Below, piece by piece: positions 8,692 to 17,437 of a stretch of DNA of 64,000 nt. Source of the DNA: Saccharophagus degradans 2-40 (GTDB lineage Bacteria > Pseudomonadota > Gammaproteobacteria > Pseudomonadales > Cellvibrionaceae); contig NC_007912.1 of assembly GCF_000013665.1 (NCBI RefSeq), positions 4,897,684 through 4,961,683 of the forward strand, in the 5' to 3' direction. Below the pieces are notes generated by a model. It worked only from the letters and a program-made list of their open reading frames with translations, ran no database searches and was not told the origin of the DNA. The number at the start of each line of letters is the position of its first letter. The first letter of the stretch is position 1. The position numbers and the translations under genes were made by a program.

Positions 8692-10908
8692 TTATTTTAG
8701 ATCAAACCTGTCTGCGGTCATCACCTTGCTCCAAGCGTTTATAAAATCCTGTACAAAAGTTTTTTGGCTATCACTCTGTGAGTAGTACTCGGCTATGGCG
8801 CGCAGCTCTGAGTTAGAACCAAAAATCAGGTCGGCGGAGGTGGCAGTCCACTTCACTTTACCCGAGTTTCGATCCAGCCCTTTGTACAAACCCGCTTCGG
8901 TGTCAGACTTTTTCCATACGGTAGACATATCCACCAAGTTTACAAAAAAGTCGTTAGTCAAACTGCCGGGGTTGTCGGTAAACACACCGTGTTGGCTGCC
9001 GTCGGCATTAGCTTGCAATACGCGTAAGCCACCTACCAATGCAGTCATTTCTGGCGCGGTTAAACCCAATAGCGCCGCGCGTTCAACCAGCGCTTCGGCT
9101 GGGTTGCGCTTGTAGCCCTCAGCGTGGAAATTTCGGAACCCGTCAGACTTAGGCTCCAACCAAGCAAAAGTACTTACGTCGGTCATTTCTTGGCTGGCGT
9201 CGGTGCGACCAGGGAAAAAGGGCACCTCAACCTTATGGCCCGCTTTTTTAGCGGCCTGCTCAATGGCTGCGGCGCCACCCAAAACAATTACATCCGCAAG
9301 CGAGACTTTTGTTTTACGTGATTTTTTATTGAATTCTCTCTGCACACCTTCGAGCACCTTCAATACGCGCTGCAAGTCCTGCGGCTGGTTTACGGCCCAA
9401 TCTTTTTGTGGGGCCAAACGAATTCGCGCACCGTTCGCACCACCGCGCATATCTGTTGTGCGGAAAGACGCTGCCGATGCCCATGCGGTTTTTACCAAAT
9501 CACTGGTACTTAAACCGGAATCCAAAATAGCTGCTTTTAGCTTTTTAACATCGCGCTCACCGATTTGTTTGTAATCGGCAACGGGCACTGGGTCTTGCCA
9601 CACAAAAGTATCACTCGGCACCAGCTCACCTTTATAACGAGACACTGGGCCCATATCGCGGTGAGTGAGCTTGAACCAGGCGCGCGCAAACGCACGGGTA
9701 AATTCCTCGGGGTCTTCCAACCAGCGCTGAGTAATTTTGCGGTAGGCGGGATCTTCCTTCAGCGCCAAGTCTGTAGTTAACATAATAGGCGCGTGACGCT
9801 TACTGCTGTCGTGGGCATCGGGCACCATGTTAGTCGCAGCGCCGCCTTTAGGTACCCACTGCTTGGCACCCGCAGGGCTAGTAGTAAGTTCCCACTCAAA
9901 GGCGTATAGGTTCTGTAAAAAGTTGTGTGTCCACTCGGCAGGGCTTACGGTCCAAGCACCTTCTAGGCCACTAGTAACTGTATCTTCGGCGTTACCCTTG
10001 CCGCATTTGTTGGTCCAACCGAGTCCTTGCTCTTCCATACTGGCAGCTTCTGGGTCGGCACCCACACAATCGGATGGCTTGTGTGCACCGTGCGCTTTAC
10101 CAAAGGTGTGGCCACCAGCAATAAGCGCAACGGTTTCTTCATCGCTCATACCCATGCGGCCAAAAGCCTGACGAATATCGTGTGCCGCAGCAATTGGGTC
10201 TGGGTTGCCATGAGGGCCCTCTGGGTTGACGTAAATAAGGCCCATTTCGGTTGCGCCAAAAGGCTTATCTAATTTGCGATCACCAGAGTGACGCCTATCA
10301 GTTAACCACTGTCCCTCTGGCCCCCAGTTTACTTCCTCTGGCTCCCACTCATCGTCGCGACCAAAGGCAAAACCAACAATCGGGAACCCCATATCTTCCA
10401 TGCCGATAGTACCGGCTAATACCAACAGATCCGACCAAGACAAGTTGTTGCCGTATTTCTGTTTAATGGGTTGCAGTAGGCGTCTGGCTTTATCCAAACT
10501 GGCGTTATCTGGCCAACTGTTTAAAGGAGCAAAACGCTGCATGCCACCATCGGCACCGCCACGACCATCAATCATGCGGTAAGTACCCGCCGCATGCCAC
10601 GACAGACGGATAAAGAATGGGCCATAGTGGCCATAGTCTGCGGGCCACCAATCCTGTGATGCGGTCATCACTTGTTTAAGATCTTTTTTTAAAGCCTCTA
10701 CATCTAGATCTTTCAATGCTTCGTTATAGTCGAAGTTTGCACCGCGGGGGTCTGCAGAAAGCGAAGAATCGCGCAAGGGCTCCAAGCTTAACCGATTGGG
10801 CCACCAGTAATCGTTATCGGGGTTCATACCCGTGTCTGCCTGCGCTGTGGCGCTTGCCACACACAAAACAGCAATCGAAAGTAACCTCTTGGGGAATAAG
10901 GGTTCCAT
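8692..10908 (-). CDS. katG: Catalase-peroxidase KatG with signal peptide (exported form)
   Basis: A bifunctional haem catalase-peroxidase. The ATG at 10908 is chosen because AGAGGA lies just before it and the protein then opens with a signal peptide ([16 protein letters not shown], cut near ATAQA). In this numbering the distal triad is Arg101, Trp104 and His105 ([11 protein letters not shown]) and the proximal ligand is His267 ([12 protein letters not shown]). The Trp104-Tyr226-Met252 set has the same spacing as the crosslinked Trp-Tyr-Met adduct of Mycobacterium tuberculosis KatG, so full catalase activity is expected. At ~738 residues it has the usual two-lobed length. The signal peptide places it in the periplasm, where it would remove external peroxide. 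Its terminator is at 8631-8661. Confidence 0.96.
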   Translation of the reverse strand: MEPLFPKRLLSIAVLCVASATAQADTGMNPDNDYWWPNRLSLEPLRDSSLSADPRGANFDYNEALKDLDVEALKKDLKQVMTASQDWWPADYGHYGPFFIRLSWHAAGTYRMIDGRGGADGGMQRFAPLNSWPDNASLDKARRLLQPIKQKYGNNLSWSDLLVLAGTIGMEDMGFPIVGFAFGRDDEWEPEEVNWGPEGQWLTDRRHSGDRKLDKPFGATEMGLIYVNPEGPHGNPDPIAAAHDIRQAFGRMGMSDEETVALIAGGHTFGKAHGAHKPSDCVGADPEAASMEEQGLGWTNKCGKGNAEDTVTSGLEGAWTVSPAEWTHNFLQNLYAFEWELTTSPAGAKQWVPKGGAATNMVPDAHDSSKRHAPIMLTTDLALKEDPAYRKITQRWLEDPEEFTRAFARAWFKLTHRDMGPVSRYKGELVPSDTFVWQDPVPVADYKQIGERDVKKLKAAILDSGLSTSDLVKTAWASAASFRTTDMRGGANGARIRLAPQKDWAVNQPQDLQRVLKVLEGVQREFNKKSRKTKVSLADVIVLGGAAAIEQAAKKAGHKVEVPFFPGRTDASQEMTDVSTFAWLEPKSDGFRNFHAEGYKRNPAEALVERAALLGLTAPEMTALVGGLRVLQANADGSQHGVFTDNPGSLTNDFFVNLVDMSTVWKKSDTEAGLYKGLDRNSGKVKWTATSADLIFGSNSELRAIAEYYSQSDSQKTFVQDFINAWSKVMTADRFDLK

Positions 10909-11750
10909 AAACGCTATCCTCTTTTTTATTGGTTTGAGTATTGGTTTGTGTATTATTTTAGCTAACAGGGTGAATTCATTCGCACAGTGCACCAAATTCC
11001 AAGTGTCGAGTGGCCCCGTTAACCTAGCAATTATTTATTACCACCAAACCTCACTACCAATTTTAATTATTGAACAGCGCTATAAGTATTTTTAATCACA
11101 AAAACAAAATACATGCCCCACAACAGGATTAAGCGCCAGATATATAAAATCGTCGCTATTGAATAGAAATAACAATTACAAAAAACTTTCTGTTAATAGG
11201 TATTAGCTATTTTTGCGGGCATTAAAAAGGAAAAGACATACTTAACTTAGAATTCAATAGCTTTTATTGAATTGCAAACACAAAAAACAAACGTATTTGA
11301 AATACAAAATCTTTCACCACCGAACAAATAGATAACACCATGTAATGAAAAATGTTACTCGCTTCACAGTGCAGGCGCACCTGCATGCATCATGATTAAT
11401 ACGCCAAAAACTCATTATTAATAAGCGACTAGGCAGGCATCAACAAAAGCGTACAACAAGCACACCATTGAAATAACGAATCAGGCCTCATTCTTAGCTA
11501 TTTATACGCCATGCAAGCTAGTGGCGTTAATGCTCGAATAGACCGCGTTATAATTCGAAATAAGTGTGGATATTTAAATTGAAAATGGCGGCGGTGTTTT
11601 ATATGGGAATATACCGCCAAGCATAGGTGCCGAAGAGCGTAGAAAATTATTAAGCGCAGATTTTAGTTAAGCTACCATTTTTACCAAGCTAGTCAGGCTT
11701 AGTACCTATGCCTCTAGCTTCACTGGTATTAAAACCAGCCTTTGAAATAC
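10909..11750. other. Long AT-rich intergenic region
   Basis: More than 800 bp with many stops in all frames and no supportable gene. The right part (11520-11700) may be decayed coding sequence, but I cannot assign it. The katG promoter must lie near 10909-11000. I see no OxyR-like site that I would defend. Confidence 0.5.
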
Positions 11751-11826
11751 TATAGGAAACTCTGATTAACCCCAATTGCTTTTTGCGAGAGCCAAAAAGC
11801 GTTGGGGTTAATCAGAGGTTCCTATA
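11751..11826. mobile_element. 76-bp palindromic element (MITE-like or IS remnant)
   Basis: Arms of 34 and 33 bp (11751-11784 and 11794-11826) match except for one substitution and a small bulge. The loop is GCGAGAGCC. The outer ends are TATAGGAA/TTCCTATA. It supplies the stop codon of the frameshifted gene to its right, which suggests that it inserted there. It is too long and perfect for an ordinary terminator. Confidence 0.65.
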
Positions 11827-12268
11827 TAAATTATTCTTTTGATAGGCGTTATTGCACGCTTTATAAGCAATAATCTCACCTTGCCTTTCAATAAAGGCAC
11901 CTGCTGAACTCCCCCTAAAAACATGGGTGTCGACATGAACCGTATAAAGGTACTGGCCTATACTAAATGAAAGTTCACTTACGGCACCTTTAGGATAACT
12001 GCTATAGGAGTAATTAAACTTTTCTTCTAATGAATCATAATTTGCCGAGTATGCTAACTCTACTGTTTGCTTCGACTCACCGAACCGATAGGTTAACTTG
12101 CCTTCGCTTTTACTGAGTAATTTAGTAGCTCAAACTGAGAGCACTTTTTGTTCCGGTAGCGCAGGAAAACAAAATAGCCTCATCAGATTCACATAGGTTA
12201 GGCTCATCATCCATCGCATATGTGTTCGCGTAGCAACCTAGAAGCAATATAAACACTAAAACTCGCAT
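11812..12268 (-). pseudogene. Frameshifted small secreted-protein gene
   Basis: From the ATG at 12268 the frame reads a signal peptide (MRVLVFILLLGCYANTYA) and then a short mature start (PNLCESDEAILFSCATGTK). It stops at 12122-12124. In a shifted frame, coding resumes directly (KLLSKSEGKLTYRFG, VELAYSANYDSLEEKFNYSY, then AFIERQGEIIAYKACNN) and runs to a TGA at 11812-11814 inside the palindromic element. The two parts together resemble small exported proteins with a Cys-start, 'LTYRFG' and 'VELxYP' pattern whose family I cannot name. The lesion is a net one-base shift near 12125. It could instead be a sequencing error or a programmed shift, but no slippery heptamer is present. Confidence 0.65.
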
Positions 12269-12372
12269 AAGCTTTCTCTTGTAACCCAACATCGCCATTG
12301 AAATTGATATAAAGGGCAATTAATACAAACAAATACCGTATTTAATTGTATTACTGCCCCTAACCTTAAACG

Positions 12373-12825
12373 CTAATATCCAACAATTACAATCTCTTGC
12401 GCTACTGCGGCCTCTTCCACTGCGAATGCGCTGGCCTTAAATTTAGGTGGCCCCATCAATTTTTTACTGTCACCTGTTTGGCCGACAGGCTCCTGCGGAA
12501 TGCCCATCCAGTTTTTACCTAGTTTGCCATCGCTGTTTAAATCGTGAATTGCAGTGGCAGCGTATACACCCTTTGGCAAATCTGCTTTTACTTTAATAGC
12601 ATTTAAAGATTCGGCTTTAGTTAAATCGACAACAAATGTTTTTGTCGCGGCGCCAGCATCAAGCGATAGCCAATCATCACTCTCTTTATACACATTTACA
12701 ATTAAGTTACCTTCGGCTTTGGCTATACCTTTTACCGTTACGGTTAGTTCTGCAGCCATGCCTGTTGTGGCTACTAAGCTTGAAAGTATGCCAGCGGCTA
12801 TATGCTTACTAAGTATTGTTTTCAT
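12373..12825 (-). CDS. Secreted DUF2141 protein
   Basis: A 150-residue protein with a signal peptide (cut after GMAA) and a single DUF2141 beta-sandwich domain. The typical features are GNLIVNVYKESDDWL near the start, DLPKGVYAATAIHDLNSDGK in the middle (family motif 'GxYAvavfHDxNxNGkld') and a C-terminal 'PPKFKASAFAVE' strand. The family is exported and of unknown function. GGAG precedes the start. It lies 25 bp after the membrane-protein gene on the same strand, so the two are probably co-transcribed under the divergent MarR-type regulator. Confidence 0.9.
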   Translation of the reverse strand: MKTILSKHIAAGILSSLVATTGMAAELTVTVKGIAKAEGNLIVNVYKESDDWLSLDAGAATKTFVVDLTKAESLNAIKVKADLPKGVYAATAIHDLNSDGKLGKNWMGIPQEPVGQTGDSKKLMGPPKFKASAFAVEEAAVAQEIVIVGY

Positions 12826-12850
12826 TTTTTATCTCCGTATAAGTATGTTA

Positions 12851-13459
12851 TTAGACCGTTGCTACACGACCAAATTTTTGTTTAATAAGCACATAGGGCC
12901 AAACTATTGCACAGCTTAACAAAGCAAGGATTGCCCATAGGTAAGTTACAGCGTAAGCACCAAATTTTGCGACAGCCAAACTTGAATAAGGGTATACCAG
13001 CCAATCGGAAAAAGTTAACGGGTTAGCGAGTAATATAAACGATATTAAATTTTCCAATGCATCAAACCCAGCGGCTGCAGGGGAGAGCAGCACCATGAAC
13101 CAACCTATTTTTTTAAGCCAAGTTATATTTGGCAGAATGCGATAAACCGCCACCATAGCTACAAACAAAGATGCCAACACCGTAGCCATATACACATAAT
13201 CGGCCAGTTGCACGCCAATAAATTTATCTAGCGTGCCCAACTCTAACAGTACTGCATAGTAGCTTTTTAGTTCTGCGGCATTAAACGTAGTTTGCCCCAC
13301 AAAAAACGACACCGGAAATTGGCTAGCAGCGTATAGGCCATTTAACCAACCCATTGTTTGCTGGCTTACCACCCAAAGTACTATTGCCATTAACCACCAT
13401 TGCCAAACATTTAGTCTGTTGGCAAGTTTTGCACATACATCACCGTAACGTTTAAACAT
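12851..13459 (-). CDS. Multi-pass membrane protein of unknown function
   Basis: A 202-residue inner-membrane protein with about four to five hydrophobic helices (WWLMAIVLWVVSQ, VYMATVLASLFVAMVAVY, IGWFMVLLSPAAAGF, AVTYLWAILALLSCAIVW). I do not recognise the family. Its start is preceded by AGGA. It is the first gene of a two-gene unit with the DUF2141 protein and is transcribed away from the MarR gene, with twin palindromes between them. The context suggests a small exported or membrane response to a MarR ligand such as an aromatic compound or oxidant. This is inference. Confidence 0.85.
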   Translation of the reverse strand: MFKRYGDVCAKLANRLNVWQWWLMAIVLWVVSQQTMGWLNGLYAASQFPVSFFVGQTTFNAAELKSYYAVLLELGTLDKFIGVQLADYVYMATVLASLFVAMVAVYRILPNITWLKKIGWFMVLLSPAAAGFDALENLISFILLANPLTFSDWLVYPYSSLAVAKFGAYAVTYLWAILALLSCAIVWPYVLIKQKFGRVATV

Positions 13460-13525
13460 TTACTTATCCTCGCAGTAGGCGGCCCTTAAAGGTTGGGCCT
13501 TGCATTAAGCTAAAAACACAACTTC

Positions 13526-13559
13526 ATTCCACGGAATATATAATTGCATTCCACGGAAT
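13526..13559. promoter_or_regulatory. Twin MarR-type operator
   Basis: Two identical 12-bp near-palindromes ATTCCACGGAAT (13526-13537 and 13548-13559) are 22 bp centre to centre, two helical turns. They lie in the divergent intergenic region between the MarR regulator and the membrane-protein/DUF2141 unit. This is the expected layout for autoregulation plus control of the divergent genes. Confidence 0.7.
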
Positions 13560-13645
13560 ACTTTGTCAATCTTCAGCAATACAAAAGCGTCGGAAAAATA
13601 ATGACGAATTTGAATTTATTATTTAAAACAAAGGCTTAAAACTGG

Positions 13646-14098
13646 ATGGACGATAAAAAAATAGGGCTGTTACAGCGCGCAGTGGTAAATTTTATGATTT
13701 GCCACGACTTACTCACACCACAAATAGACAAGCAGCTGCGCCCACTTGGGCTAAACCTTACTCAAATGAGCCTGCTTAACCACTTCAGCCACGCCCCCCA
13801 ACAACGTCACACCATTAGCCAATTGGTAAAAGTAATGGGCATCAATCAGCCCGGCATTACCAAGGCCGTTAATGCACTAGAAAAACTCGCTTGCCTGCAA
13901 AAACAAAACGACAAAGACGATGCACGCATAAAGTGGCTACAAATAACCCCTTATGGCTTAGAAAAACTAAACGAAGCCCGACAAACCACCGGCCCACTGG
14001 TATTTTCTGCATTCGGCAGTGTCGCGGACCAAGATTTACAGTCTTTTTGCGATGGGTTAGAGCAAATGAAAGTGTTTTTAGATAGGAATAGGGGGTGA
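13646..14098 (+). CDS. MarR-family transcriptional regulator
   Basis: A 150-residue winged-helix protein of normal MarR length. The HTH spans roughly residues 50-80 (HTISQLVKVMGINQPGITKA), followed by the wing with the characteristic DDARIKWLQITPYG, where the family has 'DxRaxxlxLTxxG'. It should bind DNA as a dimer and be released by a small ligand or oxidation; only a few cysteines are available. The twin palindrome 90-120 bp upstream is the probable operator, shared with the divergent genes. The stop codon coincides with the first base pairs of a 171-bp tandem repeat. Confidence 0.92.
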   Translation: MDDKKIGLLQRAVVNFMICHDLLTPQIDKQLRPLGLNLTQMSLLNHFSHAPQQRHTISQLVKVMGINQPGITKAVNALEKLACLQKQNDKDDARIKWLQITPYGLEKLNEARQTTGPLVFSAFGSVADQDLQSFCDGLEQMKVFLDRNRG

Positions 14099-14206
14099 AG
14101 GTCGAGCTACCAGCTGGACAGTCTACAGATTACAGCTGGCTGGTTATCCGCGAATTATTTTGATCTAGTTTGAATGCCCTTCGCCTCTCTTCTGTGCTTG
14201 CCCCCT

Positions 14207-14236
14207 GCCTGATGGCGCAGCGCTTATCAGGCCTAC
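14207..14236 (+). repeat. REP-like hairpin, copy 1
   Basis: GCCTGAT...ATCAGGC stem followed by CTAC, the arrangement of enterobacterial REP units. The second copy is at 14377-14406 and a diverged copy at 28017-28046. Confidence 0.75.
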
Positions 14237-14376
14237 ATAAGTAAATGCTCTATTTACTTGGCTGTTTGAAGGTCGAGCTTACAGCTGGACAGTCTACAGA
14301 TCACAGCTGGCTGGTTATCCGAGAATTATTTTGATCTAGTTTGAGCGCCCTTCGTCTCTCTTCTGTGTTCGCCCCC

Positions 14377-14406
14377 GCCTGATGGCGCTGCGCTTATCAG
14401 GCCTAC
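14377..14406 (+). repeat. REP-like hairpin, copy 2
   Basis: Same 30-bp sequence as copy 1 except for one central base, lying in the second tandem unit. The stem is GCCTGAT/ATCAGGC. Confidence 0.75.
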
Positions 14407-14437
14407 ATGGGCAAATGCTTTATTTACTTGGCTGTTA

Positions 14438-14786
14438 ACTGATAGCTGCAACCTATCCTACTGCCTTACCACTTCTCATTTTCGCCACTAACTTATAGTC
14501 AACAACATAATTACTATGTTACATATGCTTCTGTGCATTAAGCATGTATTTATTCATCGTAAAAAAGCAGTTAATTGCGATAAATAAGACAAAATAAGGT
14601 GTTTTTACGTATTTTAGCTGCAACTCTTTGATTTGCCCTTGCTAGTATTGGTAACTGGGAAAGTAAAATAAAACCTAACCCATTGGCTTTACCACATTAC
14701 CAACATTTATCTATCGCTAATACGTAGTAGAGCTGGTGTAGCTTGTACGTACAACCGCCTTAAGCGCCGCTTTTTGCACTTTATTC
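14438..14786. other. Intergenic region before the CBM6 protein
   Basis: I see no gene here. The promoter of the downstream secreted protein must lie in or near the right end. Confidence 0.5.
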
Positions 14787-14804
14787 ATTGTTAATACCAA
14801 CAAT
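14787..14804. promoter_or_regulatory. Imperfect palindrome upstream of the CBM6 protein
   Basis: ATTGTTAATACCAACAAT has 6-bp perfect outer arms and shares the TAATACCAA core with the palindrome at 40290-40303 upstream of the PL14-like lyase. A shared GntR-type sugar-acid regulator is possible. Confidence 0.35.
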
Positions 14805-14825
14805 TAAAATAAGAGGATCACTGCT

Positions 14826-16478
14826 ATGAAATCATGTTGTATCAAGTTTTTTACCACACTCTGTACTGCTGTTTATGTACTGGGTTGTGGCGCGTTAGCG
14901 CATGCGCAAACTGGCCCGGCGGGTTATAACTACGCTGCTGCCGAAAACGAAACGGTGTATTTAAACGGAACCACCAACGTTGCCTACGGCGCGAATGGCT
15001 CGTTTTATTACGCTTACAATCAAACCGGTTCGGTTAATTGCTCTAATCAAACCTTTGGCGACCCTATTTTTGGGGTGCGCAAAGCGTGTTACACCCAGCA
15101 AGTGGCGAGCAATAACCCGCCGTCGGTTTCGTTTGCTAGCCCAACGGGCAACCTAACAGTCGACGAAGGTTATGCTCTTTCTGTAACCGTGAACGCCAGC
15201 GATAGCGACGGCAGCATTGCCAGTGTAGAGCTGTTTATTAACAACCAATTAGTACGACAAGAGCTTTACGCACCTTACGAGTGGGGCGCAGCTGCTGAGC
15301 CAGACGAATTAAATGGCCTACCCGTTGGTACACACACAATAAAAGCGGTAGCCACCGATAACGACGGCGACACCAAACAAGCTAGCTTTAAGCTAACGGT
15401 ACGCGGTGCGGCGGTAGATGTTCCTGGCTTGGTACAAGCGGAGGATTACACAGGCTTTTACGACACAACCAATGGCAACACTGGTGGTGCGTATCGCAAC
15501 GACAATGTAGACGTAGAAACCACAAGCGATAGTAACGGTGGTTACGACGTAGGTTGGTTTGCGGCAAACGAATGGCTGGAATACCCCATTAACGTTACCG
15601 AAGCGGGCAATTATGTATTAGAAGCACGCGTCGCATCTGCTGTAGGCGGTGGTATGTTTACCGCAGAAATAAATGGCAACAACAGCAGTACATTTAGCAT
15701 AGGCAATACCGGCGGCTGGCAAAATTGGCAAACCCTGAATAACAATATTGGCAATTTAAGCACCGGTAAAAAAACGTTACGCATTCAAGCGCAAAGCGGA
15801 AACTTTAATTTAAACTGGCTGCGCCTCAAGCGTGCCACAACCTCTGTGTGCACACTTAATACTCCTGCCGAAAACATTCCAACGCCATTTAATTTATTTA
15901 CCGTTATCGATACAGATTTAAACCGCTACGAATTCTGTAAAGCGTCTAAATGGTTTGAGGAATCTAACGGTAAACAAGTGTTTAAATTATTTACCGGCGA
16001 CAACCTAGCAGATAACGTACCTGGCGCCCGCGTACATGCTCGCACAGAAGCTGGCCAAGGGCTTAAGTTTAAAGCAGGCTCCACATGGCACACCTTTGAA
16101 GCCAGAATGAAACCCAGCAAAAAGTTAGACTACACTTACACCATTGCTCAATTGTTTGCCGGCTGTTGCGGGCCGCAGTTGCGCATTGAAGTAAAATCTA
16201 ACGGACGCATCCACATGGGGTCGCGCGGTAACGGCAATATTCGTATTAGTGACGACCAAGATTACGCCAACGGCTCTAGATCGTTCAAAATTAAAATTCG
16301 CACCAATGGCGATCAGTTCGAAGTGTATTTTAACAGCAGCAAAAAGTTCAGCGGCCGCACAGACGAAGCCAAGAACGGCAATACCAGTGCGCTTTACCAC
16401 TTCCGCTGGGGTGTATATTCCAACGAAGTAATGAGCGAAGATTTATCTAACACTGTTACAGAAATTATTCGAAATTAA
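14826..16478 (+). CDS. Secreted Ig-like/CBM6 protein with C-terminal jelly-roll-like domain, probable polysaccharide-active enzyme
   Basis: A 550-residue exported protein. It has a signal peptide (cut near AHAQ), an N-terminal aromatic domain (~30-95, with GTTNVAYGANGSFYYAY), a bacterial Ig-like domain (~100-195, PPSVSFASPTGNLTVDEGY) and a CBM6 module. The CBM6 (~200-338) has LVQAEDYTG, GGYDVGWFAANEWLEY, GGWQNWQTL and LNWLRLKR, the usual calcium and sugar-binding positions. The last ~210 residues form a beta-rich domain with YTIAQLFAGCCGPQLRIEVK and YHFRWGVYSNE, resembling ConA-type jelly rolls of polysaccharide lyases. I cannot place that domain in a known PL or GH family. Secretion and CBM6 point to a plant or algal glycan. 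AGAGGATC precedes the start and a terminator follows the gene. Confidence 0.85.
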   Translation: MKSCCIKFFTTLCTAVYVLGCGALAHAQTGPAGYNYAAAENETVYLNGTTNVAYGANGSFYYAYNQTGSVNCSNQTFGDPIFGVRKACYTQQVASNNPPSVSFASPTGNLTVDEGYALSVTVNASDSDGSIASVELFINNQLVRQELYAPYEWGAAAEPDELNGLPVGTHTIKAVATDNDGDTKQASFKLTVRGAAVDVPGLVQAEDYTGFYDTTNGNTGGAYRNDNVDVETTSDSNGGYDVGWFAANEWLEYPINVTEAGNYVLEARVASAVGGGMFTAEINGNNSSTFSIGNTGGWQNWQTLNNNIGNLSTGKKTLRIQAQSGNFNLNWLRLKRATTSVCTLNTPAENIPTPFNLFTVIDTDLNRYEFCKASKWFEESNGKQVFKLFTGDNLADNVPGARVHARTEAGQGLKFKAGSTWHTFEARMKPSKKLDYTYTIAQLFAGCCGPQLRIEVKSNGRIHMGSRGNGNIRISDDQDYANGSRSFKIKIRTNGDQFEVYFNSSKKFSGRTDEAKNGNTSALYHFRWGVYSNEVMSEDLSNTVTEIIRN

Positions 16479-16509
16479 CAAGCAGTAAGCTTTTACACTT
16501 ATTCAAACA

Positions 16510-16533
16510 GGGGGGCGCAATGCCCTCCTTTTA
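16510..16533 (+). terminator. Terminator after the CBM6 protein
   Basis: Stem GGGGGGC/GCCCTCC (one G-T pair), loop GCAAT, then TTTT, 32 bp beyond the stop codon. Confidence 0.82.
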
Positions 16534-16620
16534 GTTTACGCTTATCAAACCTCTCACCGCTTTTCTTTCTAGCTACACCACTTAGCTGTTCGCCCGCTTG
16601 TAACTTTACTTAAAAATTTT

Positions 16621-16649
16621 TGTAACCTTTTTCTGTGCTGTTCGTTTAT
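16621..16649 (+). promoter_or_regulatory. ECF-type promoter of the first DUF4252 gene
   Basis: TGTAACCTTTTTCTG (16621-16635), 7 bp, then CGTTTAT (16643-16649). The same 15-mer with the same 7-bp gap recurs before the sigma factor gene. AAC at the -35 region and CGT at the -10 region, 16 bp apart, fit ECF promoters. Confidence 0.75.
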
Positions 16650-16750
16650 ATCAACAACAGAAGCGGTTAACCGCCATCTACTCAGCGAAAAAGCCGCAGG
16701 CTAACCGAGAGGGAACCTGCTTATATTATTTACAGTAAAGGAATAACCTA

Positions 16751-17284
16751 ATGAAAACTCGTACCTTAATTGCACTTTTTAGCGCTTGTGTATTAAACCT
16801 AGCACTACTCGCCGCACCTAGTTTAGCAGCAGGTAATAGCACGTTAGATTTTGATAGTTTGCGCAAAGATTACGGCAACCCGATGGTAGAAATTAACCTA
16901 TCTAAGCAACTAATTGGCTTGCTAGGCAGCTTAACCAAAAATGAAAACCCAGAACTGGCAGAGCTTACCGCCAATATAGAAAACATTACTGTAAGGGTAT
17001 ATCAGCTAGACACCAATGCAGATAAAGCCATCGCCTTGGTTGATAAAACTACCAAAGCCCTAAAAAAAGATAAGTGGGAGCCCATTGTTAGTGTTTCTGA
17101 GCCAGACAGCAAAGTGCGTATATTCTCTAAAACAAAAAATAATATTATGGATGGCCTAGTAGTAATGGTTGTAGGGCAAGAGCCAAAAGATGGCAAACCC
17201 AAAGGCGAAGCCGTATTTATTAATATAGTTGGCCAAATAGACCCAGCGCGCATAGGCGAATTAACTGCCGCATTGGATATTTAA
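16751..17284 (+). CDS. DUF4252 exported protein 1
   Basis: A 177-residue protein with a signal peptide (cut near LAAG) and one DUF4252 domain: VEINLSKQLIGLLGSLTK, ENPELAELTANIENITVRVY, WEPIVSVSEPDSKVRIF, and a final FINIVGQIDPARIGEL. The family is exported and often sits beside ECF sigma genes, but its function is not established. The product closely resembles the third gene of this locus (19290-19808), including the VGQIDPARI ending, so the two are paralogues. An ECF-type promoter lies ~100 bp upstream. It would be a target of the sigma factor encoded three genes on. Confidence 0.9.
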   Translation: MKTRTLIALFSACVLNLALLAAPSLAAGNSTLDFDSLRKDYGNPMVEINLSKQLIGLLGSLTKNENPELAELTANIENITVRVYQLDTNADKAIALVDKTTKALKKDKWEPIVSVSEPDSKVRIFSKTKNNIMDGLVVMVVGQEPKDGKPKGEAVFINIVGQIDPARIGELTAALDI

Positions 17285-17437
17285 GCCATATGCCACGGCC
17301 TTGGTGTTGCCCCCTTTGTGTTAACATTTTGCGCCGTGGCTCCTATCCTTTGTTTTGCTTTAGCTTTTCGTTTTTTACCCTTTAGCTGCTACACTCGGCC
17401 TCTAACGCAATAATAATTGACGCAAAAGGAGCCCCGC

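Larger units (their letters stand above)
14097..14437 (+). repeat. Tandem duplication of a 171-bp intergenic unit
   Basis: Unit 1 (14097-14267) and unit 2 (14268-14437) match along their whole length with about a dozen substitutions and one indel. Each contains the word family CAGCTGGACAGTCTACAG and one REP-like hairpin. Unit 1 begins at the stop codon of the MarR gene. There is no convincing open frame. Confidence 0.9.

Noticed and set aside
8795-10582. Plus-strand open frames opposite katG.
   Set aside because: Antisense shadows of a highly conserved gene.
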